This document shows positions 1 to 8,286 of a stretch of 64,000 nt of DNA, piece by piece; within the stretch, counting starts at the first letter, position 1; each line of letters starts with the position of its first letter. The stretch lies in NCBI RefSeq assembly GCF_002797715.1, contig NZ_PGFF01000001.1, positions 1,387,304-1,451,303 on the forward strand, written 5' to 3'. A program made the translations under genes and the position numbers. The stretch comes from Diaminobutyricimonas aerilata (GTDB lineage: Bacteria; Actinomycetota; Actinomycetes; Actinomycetales; Microbacteriaceae). Below the pieces are notes generated by a model, which was given only the letters and a program-made list of their open reading frames with translations, searched no databases and was not told where the DNA came from.

Positions 1-893
1 TCGACCTGCAGCAGTCGCTGGCCTACATCGACCGCGCCTACGAGTTCGTGCGCGAGACGGTCGCCCACGGCGGCACCGTGCTCTTCGTCGGCACGAAGAA
101 GCAGGCCCAGCAGGCCATCGCCGAGCAGGCGACCCGCGTCGGCCAGCCGTTCGTGAACCAGCGCTGGCTCGGCGGTCTGCTCACCAACTTCTCCACCGTC
201 TCCAAGCGCCTCGCGCGCATGAAGGAGCTCGAGGAGATCGACTTCGACGACACCACCAAGGGCTTCACCAAGAAGGAGCTCCTCATCAAGCGCCGCGAGC
301 TCGACAAGCTCCACAAGACGCTCGGTGGTATCCGCAACCTCACCAAGACCCCGAGCGCGCTCTGGATCGTCGACCCCAAGCGCGAGCACCTCGCCGTCGA
401 CGAGGCCACGAAGCTGGGCATCCCGATCATCGGGATCCTCGACACGAACGCCGACCCGGATGAGCTGCAGTACGCGATCCCGGGCAACGACGACGCGATC
501 CGCTCCGTCACGCTGCTGACGCGCATCATCGCCGACGCCGCCGCCGAGGGCCTCATCCAGCGTCACCAGAAGCCCGAGGCCGAGGGCAACGTCTCCGCCG
601 TCGAGCCCCTCGCCGAGTGGGAGCGCGAGCTCCTCGAGCAGGGTGCCCCCGCGACCGAGGCTCCCGCCGCCGAGACCGAGGCCCCCGCGGCCGAGGTGCC
701 GGCCGGTCAGACCGAGGGCGTGGGCGCGACCGTCGAGGAGAACGACGCCGACGCGGCCGTCGCCGAGACCGAGCCGACCACGGACGCCGAGCCGGAGCAC
801 GCACCGGAGACGCAGGCCGAGGTCGAGGAGAAGATCGAGGCCGCCGCGAGCGACGACGAGAAGACCCCCGTCGCCACCGACGACACCAAGTAA
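1..893 (+). CDS. rpsB: 30S ribosomal protein S2 (5' partial)
   Basis: This is a structural protein of the small ribosomal subunit, placed near the 30S neck and required for S1/mRNA docking. The frame is open from base 3 and reads [16 protein letters not shown] straight away, so the true start lies upstream of the window and only the first few dozen residues are missing. The S2 signatures [12 protein letters not shown] and [19 protein letters not shown] are present. From about base 640 the protein runs into an Ala/Glu/Asp/Pro-rich acidic tail of about 85 residues, longer than the roughly 240-residue E. coli S2 but common in Actinobacteria. tsf follows after 12 nt, the usual rpsB-tsf operon. 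Confidence 0.97.
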   Translation, partial: DLQQSLAYIDRAYEFVRETVAHGGTVLFVGTKKQAQQAIAEQATRVGQPFVNQRWLGGLLTNFSTVSKRLARMKELEEIDFDDTTKGFTKKELLIKRRELDKLHKTLGGIRNLTKTPSALWIVDPKREHLAVDEATKLGIPIIGILDTNADPDELQYAIPGNDDAIRSVTLLTRIIADAAAEGLIQRHQKPEAEGNVSAVEPLAEWERELLEQGAPATEAPAAETEAPAAEVPAGQTEGVGATVEENDADAAVAETEPTTDAEPEHAPETQAEVEEKIEAAASDDEKTPVATDDTK

Positions 894-905
894 GGACAAC
901 GGAAT

Positions 906-1733
906 ATGGCCAACTTCAGCCTGGCAGACGTCAAGGCGCTCCGTGAGCGTCTCGGCACCGGAATGGTCGACACCAAGAACGCCCTGGTCGAGGCCGACGG
1001 CGACATCGAGAAGGCCGTCGAGATCCTCCGTCTCAAGGGAGCCAAGGGCAACGCCAAGCGTGCCGACCGCTCCACGAGCGAGGGCCTCGTCGCCGCCAAG
1101 GAGGGCTCGGGCAGCACCACGCTCATCGAGCTCGCCTGCGAGACCGACTTCGTCGCGAAGAACGACAAGTTCGTGAGCCTCGGCGACAAGGTGCTCGACG
1201 CGGTCGTCGCCGCGGGCGCCACGACCGTCGAGGAGGCGCTCGCCGCCTCCGTCGACGGCCAGACCGTCGCCCAGCTCATCGAGGACCAGGCCGCCACCAT
1301 CGGCGAGAAGATCGAACTGCGTCGCGTCGCGGTCGTGACCGGCGAGAAGTTCGCCGTGTACCTGCACCGCACGAGCAAGGACCTGCCCCCGCAGGTCGGC
1401 GTCGTCGTCGCCTACACGGGTGACGACGCCGACACCGCGCGCGGCATCGCGCAGCACATCTCGTTCGCCGACCCGCAGTACCTGTCGCGCGAAGACGTGC
1501 CCACCGAGGCCGTCGAGAACGAGCGTCGCATCGTCGAGGAGATCAGCCGCGGCGAGGGCAAGCCCGAGGCCGCCCTCCCGAAGATCGTCGAGGGTCGCCT
1601 CGGCGCCTTCTTCAAGCAGGTCGCCCTCCTCGAGCAGGAGTACGCTCGCGACAACAAGCTGTCGATCAACAAGGTGCTCTCCGACGCCGGCCTGACCGTG
1701 ACGGGCTTCGCCCGCTTCAAGGTCGGCGCGTAA
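906..1733 (+). CDS. tsf: Translation elongation factor Ts
   Basis: This is the guanine-nucleotide exchange factor that regenerates EF-Tu-GTP in the cytoplasm. It has 275 residues. The N-terminal UBA-like part includes TGMVDTKNALVEADGD, and the EF-Tu contacting motif reads ACETDFVAKN near residue 80. The ATG is preceded by an AAGGA-type ribosome binding site between the rpsB stop and the start, so it is co-transcribed with rpsB. A strong hairpin with a T-tract follows at 1745-1780 and separates it from pyrH. Confidence 0.97.
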   Translation: MANFSLADVKALRERLGTGMVDTKNALVEADGDIEKAVEILRLKGAKGNAKRADRSTSEGLVAAKEGSGSTTLIELACETDFVAKNDKFVSLGDKVLDAVVAAGATTVEEALAASVDGQTVAQLIEDQAATIGEKIELRRVAVVTGEKFAVYLHRTSKDLPPQVGVVVAYTGDDADTARGIAQHISFADPQYLSREDVPTEAVENERRIVEEISRGEGKPEAALPKIVEGRLGAFFKQVALLEQEYARDNKLSINKVLSDAGLTVTGFARFKVGA

Positions 1734-1744
1734 GACCGCGGATG

Positions 1745-1780
1745 ACGGGGTTCGGGACCACTGGTTCCGGGCCCCGTTTT
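1745..1780 (+). terminator. Rho-independent terminator after tsf
   Basis: A 15-bp stem with three G-U pairs (1745-1759 with 1763-1777) closes on a 3-nt loop and is followed directly by TTTT. It is one of the few hairpins in this GC-rich window with a T-tract. It should end the rpsB-tsf transcript. Confidence 0.8.
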
Positions 1781-1799
1781 CCATGCCCGCACCACACCG

Positions 1800-1805
1800 G
1801 ATAAT
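1800..1805 (+). promoter_or_regulatory. Candidate -10 element of the pyrH transcript
   Basis: GATAAT lies 24 nt before the pyrH ATG, downstream of the tsf terminator, with a GGGAGA ribosome binding site between. The position fits an independent promoter for pyrH. No convincing -35 was seen. Confidence 0.4.
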
Positions 1806-1829
1806 GAACACGACCGAACGGGAGACGCG

Positions 1830-2543
1830 ATGACCGAGAACCGCAGACGACGGGTGCTGCTCAAGCTGTCGGGTGAGGCGTTCGGCGCCGGCCAGCTGGG
1901 TGTGAACCCGGATGTCGTCGCCGGCATCGCGCGTGAGATCGCCGCGGCCAGCCAGGAGGTCGAGATCGCGATCGTCGTCGGCGGGGGCAACTTCTTCCGC
2001 GGCGCCGAGCTCAGCCAGCGCGGCATGGACCGCGGGCGCGCGGACTACATGGGCATGCTCGGCACGGTCATGAACTCGCTCGCCCTGCAGGACTTCCTCG
2101 AGCAGGCGGGCGCCGCGACGCGCGTGCAGTCGGCCATCGCCATGACCCAGGTCGCGGAGCCCTACATCCCGCGCCGGGCGGAACGCCACCTCGAGAAGGG
2201 CCGCGTCGTCATCTTCGGCGCCGGTGCGGGCCTGCCGTACTTCTCGACCGACACGGTCGCCGCCCAGCGCGCCCTCGAGATCGGTGCCGACGAGGTGCTG
2301 CTCGCGAAGAACGGCGTCGACGGCGTGTACTCGGCCGATCCGCGCCTCGACCCGGACGCGCAGAAACTCGACGAGGTCACCTACCAGGAGGCGCTCGTGC
2401 AGGGCCTCAAGGTGGTCGACTCGACCGCATTCAGCCTCTGCATGGACAACGGCATGCCGATGGTCGTCTTCGGCATGGAACCCGCCGGCAACGTCGAGAA
2501 GGCGATCCGGGGCGACCGCATCGGCACCCTCGTCAAGGCCTGA
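1830..2543 (+). CDS. pyrH: UMP kinase
   Basis: This amino-acid-kinase-fold enzyme phosphorylates UMP to UDP in pyrimidine nucleotide synthesis. It has 237 residues, the usual length. Family motifs seen are the N-terminal LKLSGEAFG phosphate loop, [10 protein letters not shown], the [15 protein letters not shown] stretch, and [19 protein letters not shown] near residue 140. It lies in the conserved actinobacterial order tsf-pyrH-frr but sits behind a terminator with its own candidate promoter. Confidence 0.96.
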   Translation: MTENRRRRVLLKLSGEAFGAGQLGVNPDVVAGIAREIAAASQEVEIAIVVGGGNFFRGAELSQRGMDRGRADYMGMLGTVMNSLALQDFLEQAGAATRVQSAIAMTQVAEPYIPRRAERHLEKGRVVIFGAGAGLPYFSTDTVAAQRALEIGADEVLLAKNGVDGVYSADPRLDPDAQKLDEVTYQEALVQGLKVVDSTAFSLCMDNGMPMVVFGMEPAGNVEKAIRGDRIGTLVKA

Positions 2544-2585
2544 CCGCAGCCCGGCTAAGCTCGATCCGACACGAAGGAGTCACGC

Positions 2586-3140
2586 GTGATTAGCGATGTA
2601 CTGGCCGAGGCCAAGGACAAGATGAACAAGGCCGTGGATGTCGCGAAGGACGACTTCTCGACCGTGCGCACGGGCCGCGCGAACCCCCAGCTGTTCCAGC
2701 GCATCCTCGTCGACTACTACGGCACGCCCACGCCGCTCGCGCAGCTCGCGAGCCTGCAGAACCCGGAAGCGCGCACCCTCGTGGTCACCCCCTACGACAA
2801 GACGGCGCTCAAGGAGATCGAGCGCGCGATCGTCAACTTCCCGAACCTCGGCGCGAGCCCGACCAACGACGGCAACATCATCCGCGTGACGATGCCGGAG
2901 CTCACCGAGGACCGCCGCAAGGAGTACGTGAAGATCGTGCGCGGCAAGGCCGAGGACTCCAAGGTGTCGGTGCGCAACATCCGCCGCAAGGCGATGGCCG
3001 ATCTCGACGCGCTGAAGAGCGAGGTGGGCGACGATGAGGTGGCTCGCGCCGAGAAGGAGCTCGAGTCCATCACCAAGACCCACATCGACGCGATCGACGA
3101 CGCGCTCAAGCGCAAAGAGACCGAGCTGCTCGAGGTCTGA
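2586..3140 (+). CDS. frr: Ribosome recycling factor
   Basis: RRF acts with EF-G to split post-termination ribosomes. The protein has 184 residues, matching the family's roughly 185. It shows the RRF signatures [29 protein letters not shown] and VRNIRRKAM, plus the C-terminal helix ending [10 protein letters not shown]. The GTG start has a clear AAGGAG site at 2574-2579. A TAAGCT hexamer at 2556-2561 could be an internal promoter. The stop shares one base with the cdsA start, so the two genes are translationally coupled. Confidence 0.97.
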   Translation: MISDVLAEAKDKMNKAVDVAKDDFSTVRTGRANPQLFQRILVDYYGTPTPLAQLASLQNPEARTLVVTPYDKTALKEIERAIVNFPNLGASPTNDGNIIRVTMPELTEDRRKEYVKIVRGKAEDSKVSVRNIRRKAMADLDALKSEVGDDEVARAEKELESITKTHIDAIDDALKRKETELLEV

Positions 3141-4123
3141 TGACCCTTCCGCCGGATGACGCGCCTCGCGCTCGGGGCAGGCGCGGCCGGTCCCGAGCCG
3201 AGTTCGAGGCGCGCGCGCAGGCCACCGTGGCCGAGTTCGAGGCGCAGGTGCGCGCACGCAAGGCGCAGCTCGACGCGATCGAGGAGCGGATCGAGGCCCG
3301 CACGGGCCGGAACCTCCCGCTCGCGATCCTGATCGGGCTCGTGCTCGGTTTCGCGCTGCTGTTCAGCCTCATCGTCGAGAAGGCGTTCTACATGCCCTTC
3401 GCGGCGGCTCTCGTCGCCTTCACGTCGTTCGAGCTCGCGAGCGCGCTCCGCTTCGCCGGCCGGGACGTGCCGCGGTTGCCGACGGTGCTCGCGGGCGTCG
3501 CCGTCGTGCCCGCGGCGTTCTACGGACACGCAGAGGGTCACTGGCTCGCGAGCCTCGGCGGCATGGCGTTCGTCACCCTCTGGCGCGTGGCGGAACTCGC
3601 CCGGCCGAGCCACCGTGCGAGCGCCCGCGAGCTGTGGGCAGACATCGCGAGCGGTGTGTTCATCCAGGCCTACGTGACCTTCCTCGGCACCATCACCGTG
3701 CTGCTGACCGCCGAAGAGGGCGGCCAGTGGTGGACGCTCGCATTCCTCATCGTGGTGATCGGGTCCGACACGGCCGCATACGCGAGCGGGCTGCTGTGGG
3801 GCCGTCATCCGCTCGCCCCCCGCATCAGCCCCAAGAAGACCTGGGAGGGGTTCCTCGGGTCGATCGCGGTGGCCGTGGTCATCGGCATCTTCCTCGCCGA
3901 GTTCATGATCCGGGTGCCGTGGTGGGCGGGGATCGTCTTCGGTCTCGTGCTCGTCGTGACCGCCACCCTCGGCGATCTGGTCGAGTCGCTCATCAAGCGG
4001 GACCTCGGCATCAAGGACATCTCGACCTGGCTGCCCGGGCACGGCGGATTCCTCGACCGCGTCGACTCGGTGCTGCCCTCGGCGGCCGCGGCGTACGCGC
4101 TCTACCTCGTCTTCGGCACGTGA
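3140..4123 (+). CDS. cdsA: Phosphatidate cytidylyltransferase
   Basis: This integral membrane enzyme makes CDP-diacylglycerol from phosphatidate and CTP, the branch point of phospholipid synthesis. It has 327 residues. A basic Ala/Glu-rich N-terminal helix of about 60 residues is followed by several hydrophobic segments. The C-terminal family signature is seen as SPKKTWEGFLGS, GDLVESLIKRDLGIKD and PGHGGFLDRVDS. The start overlaps the frr stop by one base. The charged N-terminal extension is typical of actinobacterial CdsA. Confidence 0.94.
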   Translation: MTLPPDDAPRARGRRGRSRAEFEARAQATVAEFEAQVRARKAQLDAIEERIEARTGRNLPLAILIGLVLGFALLFSLIVEKAFYMPFAAALVAFTSFELASALRFAGRDVPRLPTVLAGVAVVPAAFYGHAEGHWLASLGGMAFVTLWRVAELARPSHRASARELWADIASGVFIQAYVTFLGTITVLLTAEEGGQWWTLAFLIVVIGSDTAAYASGLLWGRHPLAPRISPKKTWEGFLGSIAVAVVIGIFLAEFMIRVPWWAGIVFGLVLVVTATLGDLVESLIKRDLGIKDISTWLPGHGGFLDRVDSVLPSAAAAYALYLVFGT

Positions 4124-4184
4124 TCGCCGGGCACGGAGCGGCCCTCGCGGTGGGCGGCGGCGTCTCATCGGGCAGAATGGCCTC

Positions 4185-4730
4185 GTGAGTACGACGTTCC
4201 CGCGCACCCGTCAGCTCGGCTACGACGTCGAGCAGGTCGAGGAGTTCCTCGAGGACGCACGCCGCGCCTACACCGCCCCCGCCGGCAGCGAGGTCACGCT
4301 CACGGCCGAGAGCATCCGCCACACCGCCTTCACGATGCGCAAGGGCGGCTACTCGCCGAGCCACGTCGACGCGGCGCTCGAGCGGCTCGAGGACGCGTTC
4401 GCGGCGCGTGAGCGCGAACGGGTGCTGCAGGAGGCGGGCGACCAGCAGTGGTTCACGCAGGCACGTGCCACCGCGCAGACGATCCTCGACCGACTCGACC
4501 GGCCCGCGCGGCACCGCTTCCGCCGGGTCAGCGTCTTCACCACCGGCTACCACCCGGCGGACGTCGACCGCTTCACCGACCGGCTCGTGCAGTACTTCCA
4601 GCACGGCAAACCGGTGAGCGTGGACGAGGTCCGCACGATCGCATTCCGCCCCCGGAAAGGCGGATACCACGAGACCCAGGTCGATCTGCTGCTCGACCGC
4701 GTGACCGAGGTCATGCTCGCCGTCCGCTGA
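4185..4730 (+). CDS. DivIVA-domain repeat protein
   Basis: This is a 181-residue soluble protein made of two copies of one module. Each module has two DivI1A-type motifs, GY-x(3,4)-V followed by an Asp/Glu and a Phe or Leu. Residues 5-72 contain LGYDVEQVEEFL and RKGGYSPSHVDAAL; residues about 112-177 contain TTGYHPADVDRF and RKGGYHETQVDLLL. It lacks the long coiled coil of DivIVA/Wag31. It resembles the actinobacterial DivIVA-domain repeat family (TIGRFAM divI1A_rptt), whose role is not established. A link to polar growth or septation is inferred from the domain only. The GTG start has CAGAAT six bases upstream and no clear ribosome binding site. Confidence 0.8.
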   Translation: MSTTFPRTRQLGYDVEQVEEFLEDARRAYTAPAGSEVTLTAESIRHTAFTMRKGGYSPSHVDAALERLEDAFAARERERVLQEAGDQQWFTQARATAQTILDRLDRPARHRFRRVSVFTTGYHPADVDRFTDRLVQYFQHGKPVSVDEVRTIAFRPRKGGYHETQVDLLLDRVTEVMLAVR

Positions 4731-4771
4731 ACGCGCGGCCGCATCGACTCGGCTTTCGCCGCAGCGACCGT

Positions 4772-4777
4772 TACACT
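4772..4777 (+). promoter_or_regulatory. Candidate -10 of near-leaderless transcript
   Basis: TACACT ends 8 nt before the ATG at 4786 and there is no Shine-Dalgarno sequence, suggesting a transcript starting at or just before the start codon. Confidence 0.4.
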
Positions 4778-4785
4778 GACGTTAT

Positions 4786-5484
4786 ATGGGTAGGCACGCG
4801 ACCGTTCTGGCGCCCGACTCCCGCGATCTGCGGAGCCGGGGCGCGTCCGACCGACGGCACTCCCGGGCGGCGTGGTCGCTGCCCGTCTTCGCCTTCGGAG
4901 CCAGTCTCGCCTTCGTGCTCGTGAGCATCGTCGAGCCGTACTCCGGCGCGTACGCGAGCACCGAGACCACGATGGCCCCGGTCGTCGACCACGAGCCGCA
5001 GACCGTCACGGTCGCCGCCGGCGCCGCGCTCACGGTGGCGCGCGACGGTTTCACGGCCACCACTCCCGAGGAGCTCGCCGCGAAGAAGGCCGCCGAGGCT
5101 GCAGCCAAGGCGGCCGCGGAGGCGGCGAAGGCCGCCCCGGGCAAGGGCGGCGGCTCCGCTCCGCCCGCCGGCACCCCCGACCCCGGTACCGCCCAGGCGA
5201 TCGCGCACGAGATGGTCCTCGCCCGCGGCTGGGGCGAGGACGAGTACTCGTGCCTCGTCGCGCTGTGGAAGAAGGAATCCGGCTGGAACGTGTACGCCCA
5301 GAACCGTTCGAGCGGTGCGTACGGCATCCCGCAGGCCCTTCCCGGCAGCAAGATGGCCTCCGCGGGCGCCGACTGGCAGACCAACCCGGCCACCCAGATC
5401 ACGTGGGGCCTCGGCTACATCCAGGGACGCTACGGCACCCCCTGCGGCGCCTGGAGTCACTCTCAGGCTCGCGGTTGGTACTGA
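4786..5484 (+). CDS. Secreted lytic-transglycosylase-like (SLT fold) protein
   Basis: This is a probable cell-wall hydrolase or resuscitation-type factor acting outside the membrane. It has 232 residues. A basic N-terminus leads into one hydrophobic segment (about residues 28-50, LPVFAFGASLAFVLVSIV), then an Ala/Lys-rich linker (about 95-135), then a C-terminal lysozyme-like domain. The domain shows LVALWKKESGWN, where the Glu is the likely catalytic acid, and SGAYGIPQALPGSKM. The domain is short, as in actinobacterial aggregation-promoting-factor/SLT proteins. Substrate and activity are inferred from the fold. Confidence 0.8.
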   Translation: MGRHATVLAPDSRDLRSRGASDRRHSRAAWSLPVFAFGASLAFVLVSIVEPYSGAYASTETTMAPVVDHEPQTVTVAAGAALTVARDGFTATTPEELAAKKAAEAAAKAAAEAAKAAPGKGGGSAPPAGTPDPGTAQAIAHEMVLARGWGEDEYSCLVALWKKESGWNVYAQNRSSGAYGIPQALPGSKMASAGADWQTNPATQITWGLGYIQGRYGTPCGAWSHSQARGWY

Positions 5485-5521
5485 GCCGACGCGGCTGACT
5501 CGACGCGGCTAGCACCCCGGC

Positions 5522-7240
5522 ATGGAGATCGGCTTCGTCGCCGTCCTGGGACTGCTGGCGATCGTCGCCGTGTCGGCGTTCGCGCCCAAGGTCGGGGTCG
5601 CCGCCCCGCTCATCCTGACCGTCGTCGGCATCGCCTTCGGCCTGCTGCCCGGAGTGCCCGACGTCGAGGTGCCGCCCGAGTGGATCCTCGCCGGGGTGTT
5701 GCCGCCCCTGCTGTACTCCTCGGCGATCACCTTGCCCGTCGTCGACTTCCGGCGTGACTTCGGCACCATCTCGGCCCTGTCGGTCGTGCTCGTCGTCGTG
5801 AGCGCGGTTCTCACCGGGCTCGTGCTCGCGGCGCTGCTGCCCGGAGTCGGGCTCGCCTCGGCCATCGCGCTCGGCGCCGTCATCAGCCCCACCGACGTCG
5901 TCGCTGCGACCTCGATCGGCAAGCGACTGGGGCTGCCCTCCCGCCTCACGACGATCCTCGAGGGGGAGGGCCTCGTCAACGACGCGACGGCGCTCGTGCT
6001 GCTGCGCTCGGCGGTCGCCGTCGGAGCCCTCTCGACCGACGTCGAGATGGACGCGCTCGACGTCGTGGGCGACTTCGGCTACGCGGTCGCGGTGGCCGTC
6101 GCGATCGGGTTCGTCGTCGGCTTCGCGACCGTGTGGGTGCGGCGCCGGCTCGCCGACCCGGTGCTCGACACCGCGATCTCGTTCGCGGTGCCGTTCCTCG
6201 CCTATCTCCCGGCCGAGCACCTCGACGCCTCCGGTGTGCTCGCCGTCGTCGTCGCGGGCCTCTACACGGGCCACAACGGGGCCAGGCACTTCTCGGCGCA
6301 GGCCCGCATCGCGCAACGGCTCAACTGGCGCACTGTGCAATTCGTGCTCGAGAACGCCGTGTTCCTCGTGATGGGCGTGCAGATCACCTCGATCGTGTCC
6401 GAGGTCGTCGAGTCGCGGGCCTCGGTCGTGCTCGCAGTCGTCATCGGGCTCGTGCTGTCGCTCGTGCTCGCGGTCGTGCGCTTCCTCTTCGTCGCCCCGC
6501 TGCTGCTCGCGGTGCGGCGCTCGATGCGGCGCGCGGAACGCGGACATCGGCGCTTCGAGCGCGTGCTCGAATACTGGCGATCGCTGCGGATGCTCGATCC
6601 CCGCCAGGAGCGCCGGCGCGAGCGGGCGGAGACGGCGTTCGAACGCCGAGGGAACGACCTCGCCCAATTGCGCACGGAGGGGCTCGGCTGGCGCGGCGGT
6701 CTCGTGCTCGGATGGTCGGGCATGCGCGGGGTGGTCACGCTCGCGGCCGCGCAATCGCTGCCCGTCGACACGCCCGACCGTGCCCAGCTCGTGCTCATCG
6801 CCTTCACGGTCGCCATCACGACCCTGCTCGTGCAGGGGTCGACGCTGCCGTGGGTGATCCGGCGTAGCGGAGTGCGGGGGAGCGATGAGACCGCGGACAA
6901 CCGCGAGCTCGCGACCCTGCTCGACGAGATCAACGAGGCGGGGCTGACGACCCTCGACGACGAGGATCCCGACGACGAGGTCGTGCAGCGCGTGCGCCAC
7001 GACACGCTGCTCGGCGCCCAGTCGGCGTGGGAACGGGCGCGCGTCGATGACGGCGACGTCGAGGCGCCGCACTCGCGCTACCGCGCTCTGCGTCGCGACG
7101 TGCTCGCTGCGGAGCGCGAGGCGCTCCTCGACGCGCGCTCTCGTCGCGCCTATCCCTCCCGCATCCTCCGGCGGGCGCAGGCGCTGCTGGATCTCGAGGA
7201 GACACGCCTCGCCCAGGCCGACGGCTCGGCGGATCATTAG
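5522..7240 (+). CDS. Na+/H+ antiporter, CPA1 (NhaP/NHE) family
   Basis: This is an integral membrane exchanger that extrudes Na+ (or K+) for protons. It has 572 residues, with 11-12 hydrophobic segments in the first 430 or so. Family motifs are GAVISPTDVVAATSIGKRL, ILEGEGLVNDATALVLL (the acidic ion-binding region) and GWSGMRGVVTLAAAQSL. A charged cytoplasmic tail of about 130 residues follows, with an acidic DDEDPDDE patch that may sense pH or ions. TAGCAC six bases before the ATG is a weak leaderless -10. Confidence 0.92.
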   Translation: MEIGFVAVLGLLAIVAVSAFAPKVGVAAPLILTVVGIAFGLLPGVPDVEVPPEWILAGVLPPLLYSSAITLPVVDFRRDFGTISALSVVLVVVSAVLTGLVLAALLPGVGLASAIALGAVISPTDVVAATSIGKRLGLPSRLTTILEGEGLVNDATALVLLRSAVAVGALSTDVEMDALDVVGDFGYAVAVAVAIGFVVGFATVWVRRRLADPVLDTAISFAVPFLAYLPAEHLDASGVLAVVVAGLYTGHNGARHFSAQARIAQRLNWRTVQFVLENAVFLVMGVQITSIVSEVVESRASVVLAVVIGLVLSLVLAVVRFLFVAPLLLAVRRSMRRAERGHRRFERVLEYWRSLRMLDPRQERRRERAETAFERRGNDLAQLRTEGLGWRGGLVLGWSGMRGVVTLAAAQSLPVDTPDRAQLVLIAFTVAITTLLVQGSTLPWVIRRSGVRGSDETADNRELATLLDEINEAGLTTLDDEDPDDEVVQRVRHDTLLGAQSAWERARVDDGDVEAPHSRYRALRRDVLAAEREALLDARSRRAYPSRILRRAQALLDLEETRLAQADGSADH

Positions 7241-7243
7241 GCT
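7238..7243 (+). promoter_or_regulatory. Candidate leaderless -10 (TAGGCT)
   Basis: TAGGCT lies exactly 6 nt before the ATG at 7250, just after the antiporter stop, with no ribosome binding site. Confidence 0.55.
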
Positions 7244-7249
7244 GGGGGC

Positions 7250-7549
7250 ATGCCCCGCTCGAACCGTCCTCGCGGTCGACGGCGGGAGCCCGACGACGAC
7301 GGCCTCGACCTCGCCCGCGCGCTCACGGGGCGCCTGCACACGGTCACCAAACGCGACGGCGTCTGGAACGTGCAGCCGGTCGGACCGGCGTCGGCGGTGA
7401 AGATCTACGTCTGCCCGGGATGCGGCGGCGACGTGCCGCCCGCGACCGCCCACGTCGTGACCTGGCGGGCCGATGGGCTGTTCGGCGAAGCCGACGACCT
7501 CGCCGCCCGCCGGCACTGGCACATCCACTGTTGGAGGATCCGCCCATGA
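7250..7549 (+). CDS. Small zinc-ribbon-like protein of unknown function
   Basis: This 99-residue protein has a very basic N-terminus (RSNRPRGRRRE). The C-terminal half carries YVCPGCGGDVPP and RRHWHIHCW, a Cys-x2-Cys plus His/Cys pattern likely to bind zinc. Similar small actinobacterial proteins are often labelled ATP/GTP-binding, but no nucleotide-binding motif is visible here. Its stop overlaps the next start by ATGA, so it is coupled to the hydrolase gene. Function unknown. Confidence 0.8.
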   Translation: MPRSNRPRGRRREPDDDGLDLARALTGRLHTVTKRDGVWNVQPVGPASAVKIYVCPGCGGDVPPATAHVVTWRADGLFGEADDLAARRHWHIHCWRIRP

Positions 7550-8286
7550 CCGAGATCCGTGGTGGCATCGAGCTGCCCGCCCGTCGCGAGGACATCGTGC
7601 TGCGCACCGACGACGGGCTCACCCTCGTCGGGGAGCTCGCCCTCCCGCAGACCGCGGAACCGGTGGCGACCCTCGTGTGCCTGCATCCCTTGCCCACCGC
7701 CGGCGGATTCATGGACTCCCACATCATCCGAAAGGCCGCCGCGCGACTCCCGGCCCTCGCGGACCTCGCCGTGCTGCGCTTCAACTTCCGGGGCGTCACC
7801 TCGCCACGGGGCACCTCCGAGGGCGAGTTCGGGCACGGCATCGCCGAGCGGGCGGACCTCGCCGCCGCGATGCGGTTCGTCACCGATCGCGGGCTCCCGC
7901 ACCCCTGGCTGCTCGGGTGGTCGTTCGGCACGGAGGTCGCCCTCAAGTGGGGCGGCGACCACGACGTCGACGGCATCATCCTGCTGTCGCCGCCGCTGCA
8001 CCGGGCCACCGACGAGGAGGTCGCCGCGTGGGCGGCCCGCGACGCGCGCGTCGTGCTCGTGATCCCCGAGCTCGACGACTACCTGCGTCCGGCCGAGGCG
8101 GAACAGCGGTTCGCGGGCATCCCGCAACGCGAGTTCGTCGCGGTCGAGGGCGGCAAGCACCTGTGGGTGGGGGAGGCCCAGACCTCCCGCGTGCTCACCG
8201 AGATCGTGGCGCGCGTCAACCCGGGCGTGCTGCCGCTGCCCACCGAGTGGGCCGACGGAGCGGCCGACACGACGGGTGCCGCCTAG
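7546..8286 (+). CDS. Alpha/beta hydrolase family protein
   Basis: This 246-residue cytoplasmic hydrolase is of unknown substrate. The start at 7546 gives an ATGA overlap with the upstream gene and places the first domain strand (IVLRTDDGLTLVGEL) near the N-terminus. The nucleophile elbow is LLGWSFGTEVAL, a G-x-S-x-G motif near residue 125. LVCLHPLPTAGG supplies the oxyanion-hole loop, a late Asp is in LDDYL, and the catalytic His is in EGGKHLW. It resembles small serine hydrolases of the dienelactone-hydrolase-like group. Its stop shares CTAG with the convergent gene. Confidence 0.85.
   Translation: MTEIRGGIELPARREDIVLRTDDGLTLVGELALPQTAEPVATLVCLHPLPTAGGFMDSHIIRKAAARLPALADLAVLRFNFRGVTSPRGTSEGEFGHGIAERADLAAAMRFVTDRGLPHPWLLGWSFGTEVALKWGGDHDVDGIILLSPPLHRATDEEVAAWAARDARVVLVIPELDDYLRPAEAEQRFAGIPQREFVAVEGGKHLWVGEAQTSRVLTEIVARVNPGVLPLPTEWADGAADTTGAA

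Noticed and set aside
5399-7528. A 709-codon minus-strand frame opposite the Na+/H+ antiporter
   Set aside because: It is Asp/Arg/His/Gly-rich without structure, as expected antisense to a GC-rich membrane protein gene, and the antiporter frame has clear family motifs.
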